DNA of 64,000 nt, from positions 2,391,799 through 2,455,798 of the forward strand of contig CM057171.1 in assembly GCA_029962745.1 (NCBI GenBank), in the 5' to 3' direction. A model generated the notes under the pieces. It was not told the origin of the DNA and made no database searches. It worked only from the letters and a program-made list of their open reading frames with translations. How positions within the stretch are numbered: the first letter of the stretch is position 1; every line of letters begins with the position of its first letter. Made by a program: the position numbers and the translations under genes. Shown here piece by piece: positions 48,111-59,329 of the stretch. The stretch is from Echinometra lucunter (taxonomy: Eukaryota; Echinodermata; Echinoidea; Camarodonta; Echinometridae).

Positions 48111-49660
48111 GGGGGGGGGGTCATTTAGAATAAAGTCACGTCATATTTCTCGGTCCAGTTGCAGTCGGAGGTTTGTTAACTAAAAAGAGCGGCTAGGCGA
48201 CGTAAAGGTGTTAACACTTCGATAGGCAGGTATCAGACCTAGCTGCCACCACGCCAAGGGTTAGTTAAACACCACTTGGTTAGCAAATTCAAGGAATATA
48301 CCGGACGACTTTGATGTATGAGTGTGCATCAATTTATTACCATGGCCAAGAGGGCGACGCCAGGTGGCGCTACATCACTTCACATATCAGAGTTCCTGAT
48401 CATACATATCACACAATAACATATACTGGCGCTGTGTAACCTCAGTACTCACTAACATGTACAGTTATTAGGAAAGATTAGCAACGATCTTCGCTAAGAC
48501 TAACTAACGTTAGATCTAGCCTAACTGTTTTGGGTCTGGGCTATGTTTACATCTGAATTAGATAGTGGACCGGGTCTAACAAGTAACAACAATTATAACA
48601 GATTTGCAAAAATAAAAAGGGTGATCAGATTTAACTACTAGTCTAGTCTTCCGATGTCAACTAATGTTAAACTGGAATTTGAAATGTAACAAGTTAACTC
48701 CCAATAACACTAACATTTAGCCAGGCCAGCTAACGTCAGACATTTTCCTCACTTCACTTGACGTGGATTTGATTGCCAACATCTTTGGTACCAACGTCGT
48801 TAGTCTAATTTTAACATAGTCATTAGGCATAACTGTTACTCTTCAACTAGGTCCAAATAATATTTTCAAGCCATTAGGCAAATTTCTTCATCTAATAACA
48901 GTGAATAGGAAATATTGCTATTGAATATCATGTTGACTGATGGGGGGGGGGGGGGGTAATTCAACAGAAGAACTCGGAAGATCCATGAGTACTGCACGAA
49001 TTTCTGATGACGTCTCGCCCGACACTCCGGGCAAGCTGTCAAGATCAATAGGGTTCTAGTGGCAATCAAGCCGAAATTAAAGCTCACGACAATGAAAAAT
49101 GTATTGAAAGTTTGAGAGTAGACTGCCCAAAAATTTATTCATCAAAACACCTTTGCAATTTCTCAAAATGTAAATAAATACCAGTAGATCACTCACAATG
49201 TTCGGATTTCTTTTCAATATAAGTGAATTTAAGAAATTCAAGCATAATTACAGTTGTACTCACCGACAAACTTCTCCCCCTAAAATGATCATTCTGCGCG
49301 GGTGACGTCATCACAGCCAACTAAGTAGCGGAAGTGACGAAAAAGGGTCATATCTCGATCTGTTCATTTGAATATTTACCATATTCATAAGGTAGGGTCC
49401 AATCAAAATATGAGAATATCGCTGTGAGCTAAAACAAAAATGAATGATGCATGAGGAAGAATCGATATTTTCCATTTTTATGGCTATCGGAATGGCATCG
49501 GGGGCTTCGGGAACGTTCAAATGTCCCCCCCCCCCCCGGAAGTCAGATTGTAATATGCTTAAATACGCTTAGCCTGAATGGTGACGCAGTGTTATATATG
49601 CAAATGAGGAAAATCAGCGGGTGCTTCATTTCTGTCTATACGGTGTTATATGTCTATGAT
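48110..49660. other. Unassigned block, possibly an old LTR or unique DNA
   Basis: Base composition is more balanced and many GTTAACTA, CTAACGTTAG and TAACTA words occur between 48170 and 48860. No frame, TIR or paired copy was found in the window. G-runs occur at 48108 and 48943, and a C-run near 49525. Confidence 0.4.
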
Positions 49661-49680
49661 CGAATTCGAGTGATTTATGC

Positions 49681-52500
49681 CATAATGATTTTTGAAGGGG
49701 AAACTGAAAAATTAACATTTAATGTAGTTAAAAAATATTGCAGGGTACTAAAGTTTTATTTTTGAGATGCTGGGGCCGCATGCATTGCTTTTCAAATGAG
49801 ACAGCCGATGTAAGGAAAAAAAAAAATCGAATTTTCAGTTTAGCACACCTCAACTTTAGTACCCTGCAATAATCAATTTATTATTATTCAGCTTGATTCA
49901 GTGTTTATTTTCCAGTTTTCCCTTCAAAAATATCAAATTATTATCATCTGCATTGCGTGCCATGTTTTATTTTTTAAGTATAACTCTTTTGCAGTCATAT
50001 TAATTTGAATTTCATTGCTTATACAAAAGCATCTTGCCGATCTCAAACCCTAAATGGAACACCCGTCGACGATTCCATTCATCAGTGCTCTTACATATTA
50101 GGGGACGAACTCGGCATTACGCAGCAAAGTGCATTCCTCACTTAAGAATCTAAAACAGCCTAACATTTCATGTATTGCCAAGTTTTACATCATGAAATTT
50201 CACCACTCTCTCTTCAGTGACTACTTTACACTTTCCCATCAAATCAATGAGTGAAATAATTGTTTAGGAAGGCTAGTAAATGCAGAAATGCCCAAAATTG
50301 TTTGTCGGTCCCAGACGTAAATAATCATACCTGATTGATACACGTCTGTTAAAACCCAATTCCACAAGAACAACAACAAGCAAACGGTACTATATCATGT
50401 TTATCGCTACCGCTGTGTTCATTAAAAGATGATCTTGCAACCTCCACTTTGCGTTGGATCTCGTAATATAAATCTAGAATCTAGATCACTGGCAACAACA
50501 ATTACCTGCCCCATGATGTCCTTGAAAAGGAGTGGTCTTTATGTCTTTGAATGTGGGTTGTAAAATATGACATTTTTCACTTCCTTGTTTGTAATTAATT
50601 TACCTTCTCGAAACAATGCTTTCGTTCAAGACAAGATAATTCCTCGATAAAATAAACATAATAACATGCGAAAACAATAGTAAAAAGAGAAATTATAATG
50701 GCACTCTCTTTCTCTTTGAATAAAGTCTACTTCTTAAATCTCGCTATTGAGTTATCACTTATGCACATCATTTATCAAATTTTTGGTGTTTCAGTCGCCC
50801 ATCTTTCTTCTCTCACTTTCTTTCTGATCTAATATTCATAGCTTAGAAGTTAGAAAATTAGTTATTAATCACTCGTTGGGTTTATTGTTTCATCGTGAAA
50901 GGTTACAAGGGGGTGTTTCATAAAGCTGTTCTTAAAGTTACGCATGACTTTACGAACAACTGGAATATGAAGTGCTAAATGGGATGCCCAAAGTTTTTCC
51001 TAATGTTTTAACAAAGTTTGAATGCCTTTCCCACTATCTCAACTAAATTGTGGAAAGAAATATATTTCGCAATAAAAAACTTTTTGTAAACAAAGGTAAT
51101 ATTAATCTACATCTGCATATTTTACTTTTCACTGCGATTTATAATTGCTGAGAATCCCGTTTGGCTTGACATATTCCAGTCGTTCTTAAAGTCGTTCGTA
51201 ACTTTACCATGTTTACGAACAGCTTTATGAAACACTCCCAAGGTTACAAGGTTATTTGCAATCCAGCAAACATGGCAAAGGCGTGTTGCAGGATAAGGTA
51301 TGAGATCGAGTTATTTAATAAAAAATAAATCTTTTACAAGAACGAGAGAGAGGGAGAGAGAGAGAGGGGGAGGGGAGGAAGTAGACGTTTCTGCTCTTAA
51401 ATACTCATCCAAACAAAATATTATAACGTTGTAGGTCATAACTATATTGAAACACAAATATAAGAACAGCATACTGGATTAAAATGGGTTTAATGATTTT
51501 GTGAGAAATATGCTGATATAATTAAATGAAGGGTTCTAGAGTTCAAGAGTTTATCTTACATTTCCAAAAACAAATAACAAATTTTGTAAAAAAAAAAAAA
51601 TCAAACATACAGAACTATTCATATATCTTTTTACAATACAGGAAACGGTAAGATAATTTGAAATATACATGTAAAACAAATTAAATCTACAACAAATATT
51701 TTAGGGTTTATATGCAAAATCCGATAAACGCCATTTTTTGAAAATTTCAAAGTAAGGTCACCATCATGTAGTACAAATAAATACATTTCAAATGATGATG
51801 AGGATAATAAACCCAGGAATAATAATAACGATAAAAATAATATGTCTTGTTTATCCGGAGTAGCCTCTTCAGTACTATGTATTCTCCCAGAGGCCCCTGC
51901 AAGAATATCATTACTCATTACATATTGTTGAAGTTATGGAATAACATATATTTTCTCTTTTTTTTTCTTTGTTTTTCTTGGCCTTTGAGTGCAAATATCT
52001 CAATTTGAGAAAAAATGGATATATCGGTTTTTGCATTCAAACTCTTTATAGATATTTTTTTAATATGTAGTTCACTTACACTATATTTCATGCTGTTATT
52101 GGTTATAAAAGATGTGTTAATATAGGTTTTCCTGCAAGTTTTCGTCAAAATTTCATCCGATTTAACCGCTGCGATCATTTCGATCGAATTTAAATGACCA
52201 CCGAGATCAATTCAAAAACCTAGCAAGTTCATTCAATTTCATTTTATTAGCATGCGATTTCATGATTTTCTCCTATAAAGCTGTGTTCAGATATGATGCA
52301 ACTTTGTGCGGCCACTTTGAACGCGCATTAATTAACGCGTCAACGCTGAAATATTAAAGAGAGAATTCTGTCAAAAGTTACATAAACAACTCCATGACTT
52401 GTGCTAACTTTTATGAATTTGGTAGGTGTGCATTTTTTTAGCCAGGCAGCAAACCAAAATGTGTCCTGCGACATTTTTTTGGTCGCCCCATACCTCATAG
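49681..52500. mobile_element. Long repeat, left copy (inverse of 60241-63060)
   Basis: Matches 60241-63060 in inverse orientation along its whole length. Examples are TTGAAGGGGAAACTG (49691), CATCAGTGCTCTTACAT, AACCCAGGAATAATAATAAC and GGTCGCCCCAT at the gap edge. It starts with an inner hairpin around GGGTACTAAAG (49744 and 49852). It carries a MITE at 50909-51239 that the other copy lacks. It is cut on the right by the N gap. Confidence 0.8.
50909..51239. mobile_element. 331-base MITE with 10-base target duplication
   Basis: Ends GGGGGTGTTTCATAAAGCTG and its inverse CAGCTTTATGAAACACTCCC (with small changes). AAGGTTACAA occurs on both sides (50899-50908, 51240-51249). A 9-11-base duplication suggests a Mutator-like source. 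The paralogous site near 61865-61890 is empty. Confidence 0.88.
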
Positions 52501-53000
52501 NNNNNNNNNNNNNNNNNNNNNNNNNNNNNNNNNNNNNNNNNNNNNNNNNNNNNNNNNNNNNNNNNNNNNNNNNNNNNNNNNNNNNNNNNNNNNNNNNNNN
52601 NNNNNNNNNNNNNNNNNNNNNNNNNNNNNNNNNNNNNNNNNNNNNNNNNNNNNNNNNNNNNNNNNNNNNNNNNNNNNNNNNNNNNNNNNNNNNNNNNNNN
52701 NNNNNNNNNNNNNNNNNNNNNNNNNNNNNNNNNNNNNNNNNNNNNNNNNNNNNNNNNNNNNNNNNNNNNNNNNNNNNNNNNNNNNNNNNNNNNNNNNNNN
52801 NNNNNNNNNNNNNNNNNNNNNNNNNNNNNNNNNNNNNNNNNNNNNNNNNNNNNNNNNNNNNNNNNNNNNNNNNNNNNNNNNNNNNNNNNNNNNNNNNNNN
52901 NNNNNNNNNNNNNNNNNNNNNNNNNNNNNNNNNNNNNNNNNNNNNNNNNNNNNNNNNNNNNNNNNNNNNNNNNNNNNNNNNNNNNNNNNNNNNNNNNNNN
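52501..53000. other. Assembly gap (500 N)
   Basis: Exactly 500 unknown bases, placed between two repeat copies (the left long repeat and retroposon copy 2). Joins here are less certain because both flanks are multicopy. Confidence 0.99.
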
Positions 53001-53052
53001 AAAAGAAAGAATGCACTTTACATAATATAAAGCATTCCTGTACGCACAACGA

Positions 53053-54850
53053 ACATTTCTGTTTCAAAATTCAAGGTTCAAGATTCAGGATTCAAGATGA
53101 TTTATTGTCTGAATAAAAAAAAAAAAAACAGGCGTACTTTCTCCATTGGCAGAGTGACAAACGAGCAACATGATACAAAATACATTCAAAGATATAGGAA
53201 AAAGTACAACAATAGTGGTTATTATAACAATAGCTATCACGGCTATAATAACAATATGAAAACACAGATACAAATTTAAAAAAAATAAAAATGGGTTCAT
53301 ATTGAATCTTGTTATAATGCTGACATTCACAAAACTACACAATACACCCCTTCCTGTCCAGAAAAGGAAACAAGGGAAGAAAAAGAAATAAGAGGTACAG
53401 AAAGAAAGATGGAAGCAAGACGAGGCAGTATAAAACAACAACTAGAGAGAAGAAAGTGATGGAAAAGGAAGAGCTCTTGAAGGAAAGAGATGCGGTTGAG
53501 TACAGGATATTGAAGCAAGGAGCGTCTGCCCGTGGTAAAGAAAAGACACATTACTACATGATTAATAATAAGACTTCATACATCAGTGACTGTATGGTGT
53601 TGGGTATTGCAATGAGTGAAGTGTGACATAGACTGAATTCCTCACTGACCTAGCAACAACATGAAAAATGCAGTCTGGATTCTGACTGTTGAAACAAAAT
53701 AATCTCGAAACTGTGAATCCAGTAGGATTGTACTAAAGCTGTGAGCAGTGGCGACGATTTCATGTAACAAATTGGGGGGGGGGGGGCTCCGAAAATCTGT
53801 TTCAAGAAGTAAGAAGGAATGATCATTATTATGCGAGTGAGTGAAGCGAACTAGCTAAAATTAACTGCAAAAAGAAAGAAGCTGTTAACACAAAAGGAAC
53901 TAAGCAGGTGTTGCAACACAGTAACATAAAGACATGGTGAAAGACAGGTTGTGGGGCAAACACAATACATGAAAAGACTGGACAGTAAAACATTTGAAAC
54001 ACAAAAAATATAGAGTTGACCAAAATTAGACCTTACATATACATACACTATGAACATGACCGACAGAGAAAGTGGACAAAATAAACAACCTCTCATTCTG
54101 CCCTTCACAATGGTTCGGGTAGTCAAAAGAACATCCCTTCACTTCTATTATGTTTAATCAGTAGTTCCAGGTGCATATGCATGTTACACCTGTTCCACAT
54201 ATTTCAGATAATAGCAGTGAAAGGATGTTCTTTTGACTACCAGAACCATTATGAAGGGTAGAATGAGGGGTTTTGTCTGCTTTCTTTGTCCGTCATGTTC
54301 ATAGTGATAAGCAGAAAAAAAAAACAGCACCCAAACTGAACAAGTCTATATCAAGACCCTTCCTGAATGAAATATCTTACATAAGCTACGTTCAAACGAA
54401 AGGAACTCAACTTCAAATTTCGTTCGTATAGTTTGAGCCAAACAAATTTTCGTTTGTAGTTTCAAAACTTTAAGCGATCTGACCCGTAGTTTCAAAACTT
54501 TAAGTTTGCATATCAGTGCTTATAGTGCCAGAACCACAAGCTCGCTTGTGATTGTCGCAGTCTAGAACTACAATTCACAAAAGAGGTTTATTTTAGTCCA
54601 TGATCTAAATCGGAGGTTTAAACCAGGTGCAAACCATGGACCTAAATAAACCTCTTTATTCAACTCACCTGTATGTCAGTCCCTGTCAGTACGACTTTTT
54701 TTTTTTTATTTCAAGGGAATGACTGCCCTTAGAGAAGTGTTAGCTAGGTTTTATTGGACATGTTTTGGGGGAATAATTTTAAATATCTGTCAATACCCAA
54801 TTTTCACCACATAATTTGATTATAGACGATTAAATGCTATTACCCAATTT
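53053..54850. mobile_element. Retroposon-like repeat, copy 2 (inverse of copy 1)
   Basis: Begins with the tail (TTCAAGATTCAGGATTCAAG and TTTATTGTCTG) and runs back through GCGTCTGCCCGTGGTAAAG and GAATTCCTCACTGACCTAGC, inverse to 45.2-47.0 kb. An interruption at about 53750-54330 holds a G-run, a GCGAGTGAGTGAAGCGA word and a hairpin. Confidence 0.75.
54050..54306. mobile_element. Foldback element
   Basis: Inverted arms of about 90 bases start ACTATGAACATGACCGACAG and end with its inverse near 54306; the inner part reads GTAGTCAAAAGAACATCC and its inverse. The spacer is about 80 bases. Inserted in the interruption of copy 2. Confidence 0.85.
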
Positions 54851-55379
54851 TAAACATTATGCAGTCCATTAATTAATACTTTACTTACTTCACTTTAATT
54901 CCACGATGATATAGGACACTGCCTGTTCATCGATCGTAGCTTGCGATCACAAAAGATTGTACATTTTCCTCAGCTTATCAAGTTGAGTATGAGGGAAAGG
55001 ACAAAAAGTGTGTAGGAGTCATGCAGCCTATACAGGCTCATAGACAAGATCATGGTTTTTTAGACCAGTACTTATCCAGTCTATTCTTAAAGGTCGCTGA
55101 AATGTTTTGGATAATTTTGATACTCTGACAGAACAGACATGTGTAGTAAATACAGTGTGATGTCATAATATCTCGTTAGTTTACTCAGTTACTGGCTCTG
55201 CCATGTACGATGTAATAGCCGTTTCTCATTTTGCATAATCAGATGCAACTCTTAACTTGCAATTCAATGTACATTACATTCCTCAGATTTCAGCGAGGAA
55301 TTTTGTCATTGTCAAATATCACATGATCAATGCAATACCGAGCACAGTACAAGCCTGAAGTATGCAGTCTTAATGATTA

Positions 55380-55609
55380 CTGGGGCGGCGCCAGGGTATT
55401 TTGATGGTTTGGGGGGGGGGGGGAGGCAAGATGACCCATAGGTACTGATAGGTGAATATATTTTCGTTTTAAATGAAAAAAAAATAGGGGCATCATAATT
55501 ATAGTTACATGTTCCAATCCCCTCTTTTCCCATGCTGTTCTTTCTTCCTTCTCCTCTCTGTTTTTGGTGGTTTTTTTTGGTCACTTGGAAAATCATAGCG
55601 CCGGCCGTG
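55380..55609. mobile_element. 230-base hAT-like insertion
   Basis: AATGATTA (55372-55379) and TATGATTA (55610-55617) flank it, seven of eight bases alike. The ends CTGGGGCGGCGCCAGGG and CACGGCCGGCGC are inverse-related. The same site is uninterrupted in copies 1 (CTTATTATTAGTCATG, 46319) and 2 (53562-53572). Confidence 0.75.
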
Positions 55610-55617
55610 TATGATTA

Positions 55618-56150
55618 GTCATGGTATAATATTTTTAAACCACCTCTTTACCACGAGCACACGCTTCATACTTCAATAGTCTGTATTCAACCTCATCTCT
55701 TCCCTTCCAGAACTCTTCCTTTTCCCTCGCTCTCTTCTCTCTTCTCTCCCTTACTTAAACTTCTCTCTTTGTTATTCCATACTACCTCGTCTTATTTTCC
55801 TCTTTCCTTCTTTATTTCTTTCTTTCTGTCTTTCTTTGCCTCTTCTTTCTTTTCCCTTATCTTTCTTTTTTTCTCCCCCTCGTTTCATTTTCTGGACGGG
55901 AAGAGGTGAAGTTGGTTTACTTGTCTGAATATCAGAGCATACTAACAAGATTTAATACAGACTCATTTTTAAATTTGTGAATTTGTATTTTTATTTTCAT
56001 ATTGTTATTACTGGTATTATTATTATAATTACTATTGTTGTATTTTTTCCCATATCTTTGAATGTATTTTGTATTATGTCAATTGTTTGTCACTTTGTCA
56101 GTGGAGGGCATAGTTCTGTATTTTTCAATAAACCATCTTGAATCTTGTGA
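55618..56150. mobile_element. Retroposon-like repeat, copy 3
   Basis: Direct-orientation match to 46330-47030, from ACCACGAGCACACGCTTC through TTTTCTGGACGGGAAG to CAATAAACCATCTTGAATC. Its TC-rich part has diverged and is not a pure TTC run. Confidence 0.8.
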
Positions 56151-56582
56151 ATTCGGGGCATTATTTTGAAACTACATAGAATCAGTTCATACGGCCTGAA
56201 ACTAAGTTTAGAAACTACGATTCCTTTTATACGGTCGGAAACTACAAGATAACTACAAGATAACATAACGTTTTGAAAGTACAAGGTAGGCATGGTAGGG
56301 GGCGCGCCGACAAAAGCTCCTGCGACAAAATGCTCTTCCGACATTTGCTCTGCGACAGGTGGTACCATATCTCCAGTTCCAGTCCCTATACCACCAAAAT
56401 ACAATGATATATTCTTAAGACATTGGTGTAGATTCGTTTTGAGGAATGGGTGATGGAAGGATGAACGTTTGAAGGAGACAATTTAAGGACTGGTGAGGGG
56501 ACGAAGCGCACGAGAGAGAGGTGTAGCAAAATTGGTTACAAATCTCGAGTTTTGGTGCATACCCCGACTTAGTTTTCCACTA

Positions 56583-56860
56583 AATTTAAACACACACACA
56601 CATTGACACAGACAGACAGACAGACAGACACACACACACGCACACACACACACATATTATGAAGATAATGTTGCGGAGAAATTGCACTGTCAACAGCAGC
56701 TGCTTCACCTCCTCTGTGTAAATGATGATGATGATGGTACTGCTGCTGTGATGATCAATGCTAATTATTATTATGGTAAGGTTAATAATAATGCTGTCGT
56801 TGATGATGATAATGCAGATAACGATGATGAAGATAGTGATTATCATTATTATTATTGTAT
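56583..56860. repeat. (CA)n, (CAGA)n and (GAT)n microsatellites
   Basis: CACACA and GACAGACA runs (56590-56655) are followed by an imperfect GAT/AAT triplet tract (56720-56860). Not coding. Confidence 0.92.
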
Positions 56861-56907
56861 ACGAAAGCATATGAGAGGAAAAAAAGTAGCGTAGTTTAAA
56901 ACCACTA

Positions 56908-56982
56908 CCCGGCTCTGTGTTCTAATGGTTAATGCATTTGTGTTCAAAGCTAAGGAACCGGTTTCGATTCCCGTCGGAGACA
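56908..56982 (+). repeat. tRNA-derived SINE head
   Basis: TTCTAATGGTTAATGC (box A type, 56920-56935) and GGTTTCGATTCCC (box B with one extra T, 56960-56972) stand at normal tRNA spacing. The acceptor-stem ends do not pair, so it is a SINE or tRNA pseudogene. The decamer fragment at 57000-57150 follows it directly. Confidence 0.55.
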
Positions 56983-56999
56983 TTTTTCAACCTTTGCGA

Positions 57000-57150
57000 A
57001 CATCGAGCTTAGTATGAGTTGCGATGACCTGTGTATGACTTGTACCGATCTACCAATGGGTTATCAAGATCTTGATACGAGTGACAAGAGCTTTTTACGA
57101 AGTTCATAAGACTTAAGGAGCGGGAATTGCATATTGTTTTTCTTTCTTTT
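57000..57150. repeat. Fragment related to the CGAGT-decamer element
   Basis: Matches 22370-22520 in order: GTATGAGTTG, GATGACCTG, GACTTGTACCGATCTA, GGTTATCAAGA, TACGAGTG, AAGAGCTTT, then AGCGGGAA and a T-rich end. Most CGAGT words here have mutated. Confidence 0.8.
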
Positions 57151-57295
57151 TTCCCCTTTTGCTCTATCCAAAACAAAGATGGATGCCAGAAACATTTTTT
57201 TTTCGCTCTGCGTAAAGAGTGTTGGGACACCTCGTTCCCCAAATTTTATGATATTCGGATATGTTTCTTTGTTAATTGCAAAAACCAGGTGTTTC

Positions 57296-57302
<7 letters not shown>

Positions 57303-57335
<33 letters not shown>
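57303..57335. repeat. (TC)n microsatellite
   Basis: About 16 TC units, followed by a C-rich stretch with runs of C near 57388. Confidence 0.95.
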
Positions 57336-57336
<1 letters not shown>

Positions 57337-57512
57337 AATTATCAGTCAAGGAAACTCCCCACTCCCCCACATGATTTTTTTGTTACCCCCCCCCACCCCC
57401 TCCTAAACCCTCTCGCGCCGGTCGCTCCGCTCTCTCGCCGCTGGCACCACTATTTCAAATTCTTGCATCCGCCACTGCTTTGGTCTACTGCCCAACCCTG
57501 ACCCTAGTCTTT

Positions 57513-57605
57513 ATGGTCTCGTACAACTGTCGTCCATATTGCCAGAGAACCTTCCAGGCGCGAATCGGCCTTACCAGTCATCTGCGCACGCACAAATCTC
57601 GATAA
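57513..57605 (+). pseudogene. C-terminal zinc-finger tail of a LINE ORF (remnant)
   Basis: Reads MVSYNCRPYCQRTFQARIGL and then TSHLRTHKSR and stop. It is a C2H2-like finger with the QRTF-ARIGLTSHLRTH signature found at the C-terminus of some non-LTR retrotransposon polyproteins. The two cysteines are one residue further apart than usual. No reverse transcriptase precedes it in frame, so it is a 3' stub. Confidence 0.6.
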
Positions 57606-57636
57606 CCTCAACCCGAAGATACATACATATATACAT

Positions 57637-57654
57637 ACACACACACACACACAC

Positions 57655-57710
<56 letters not shown>
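57637..57710. repeat. (CA)n(TA)n microsatellite
   Basis: CA runs followed by about 17 TA units, starting just after the LINE tail and its CATACATATATACATA stretch. Probably grown from the element's 3' repeats. Confidence 0.95.
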
Positions 57711-57711
<1 letters not shown>

Positions 57712-58427
57712 AGGGGCGTACTCCGTTATTTAATGAACCAAAGAAAAAATATAGAAAGGAGTGAACTCGTCAATGATTGGTTAGTGATGCGCCAGTCGCT
57801 CCACAATCGTGGGAGGGCCAAATCTACATATACATGTATCATCGAATATGCATATTATCAACATAAAAACAATCGTACGTCGTTCGTAATAAATCAACAT
57901 GTTTCTGTTATAGCTAGAAGTGATCAGACGGAGGTTTCATCTCGTTTGGATAGCAAACATTATCATTACCCGACTTGTTAAATCTTTGGAGTTTGGATCA
58001 GCAGCAGTTTTTGACAACACTCAATTTCCCAGTGTGTGGTGTCATAGGCTCAGCTAGAGAAATATCAGGTACATATCATTCTTTAGAAATCACCTTTGGA
58101 AATCAATTGATTTTATATTAACCATGTTAACTATATGCCGGGGTGGGTGTGCGGTTTGCTTGTGTGTATATTGGTTTAAATCAAAGCGAAGGAAAATTGG
58201 TTTTAACATGACTATACATGTTCGCTTTTCGGAAAATGTCTTGTCATACTCGTCTGCATGACGTGTAAACATACCGTTTAATAATTTTGGAATTGATTTG
58301 TTTGATGGAAGGTTTATTTAATTAGAAATAACGACAGCTTCATGTTTAACAAAGTACATAATCGGGAACCTCCTGCAAAGCTATAGCTTGTTTGTCAGGG
58401 TTCCCTATAATGAATGAATTTACCCCC
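57711..58427. other. No feature supported
   Basis: AT-rich, with short open frames lacking domains, such as 57709-57981. No repeat partner was noticed in the window. Confidence 0.5.
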
Positions 58428-59142
58428 AATTTCATCAGAGTTGCATACGAATTCATGATTGACGTTCATGTTGGAACCATTTTCTCAAAACTCTCATCTC
58501 TCATGGTTTATTTTCATTCTTGAGCATTCAGTTTCATGTTATATCATTCCTTTTAAACTTTATTTCATTAAATTTAGAGAGAAATTCATTCAGTTTAACT
58601 AGGCGAAGTTGTCAATTAATTTTGCGCCAGCTGAATAGACGTTCAATTTCGTACCAAATACCAATTTCAATTTCATTTACCTGTTTATAGGTACACACCC
58701 TCGCACTTTGAAAGTTCAAATTCATTTAGCATTAGAAAGTTCTGTAGTTCAATGTAATTCACCTCTTTCACTGTTTCTAATGTAGGTTTCCCCGCCAATT
58801 TCACAAGAGTTACATTCGAATTCATGAATAGACGTTCATATTGGACCGATTTTCCTCAACTCTCCGTTCTCATGGTTCATTTTCATTTTGAAGCATTCAA
58901 TTTTGTTTTATTTATTTCATTCCTTTTAAACTTTATTTCATTCAATTTAGAGAGATATTCATTCATTTTAGCGACGCGAAGTTGGCATTCAATTTCGCGC
59001 CAGCTGGATAGACGCCCAGATATGCGTTCAGTTTCGTCCCAAATTCCAAATACCAATTTCAATTTCATTTAGAGACACACACTTTCGCACTTTGAAAGTT
59101 CAAATTCATTTCATAAACCAATTTGTAGTTCAATGTAATTCT
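58428..59142. repeat. Diverged ~360-base tandem duplication
   Basis: The copies start near CCAATTTCATCAGAG (58434) and CCAATTTCACAAGAG (58795). Both run through CCTTTTAAACTTTATTTCAT, GCGCCAGCTG, TACCAATTTCAATTTCATTT and TTTGAAAGTTCAAATTCATT. TTTCATT words are very frequent. Confidence 0.88.
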
Positions 59143-59329
59143 TACCGCATTCTTCACGTCATATTTAGTCTTTTCACTGTAATTGATAATATAATTTCAT
59201 TTTCAATTTCAAAGTTTCATTTTCAAGGTTTATCTTACTCATACTTCAATTATTTCTTTTCTTTCTATTTTTTCCCCTTCCATATTTAGTTTCTTCCCTA
59301 AAAGTACGGATATAACATTTACACAGTCA

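Noticed and set aside
20926..56972. Functional tRNA genes at 20926, 27440 and 56960
   Set aside because: Only box A/B-like words are present; acceptor stems do not pair or the spacing is wrong, so SINE remnants are more likely.
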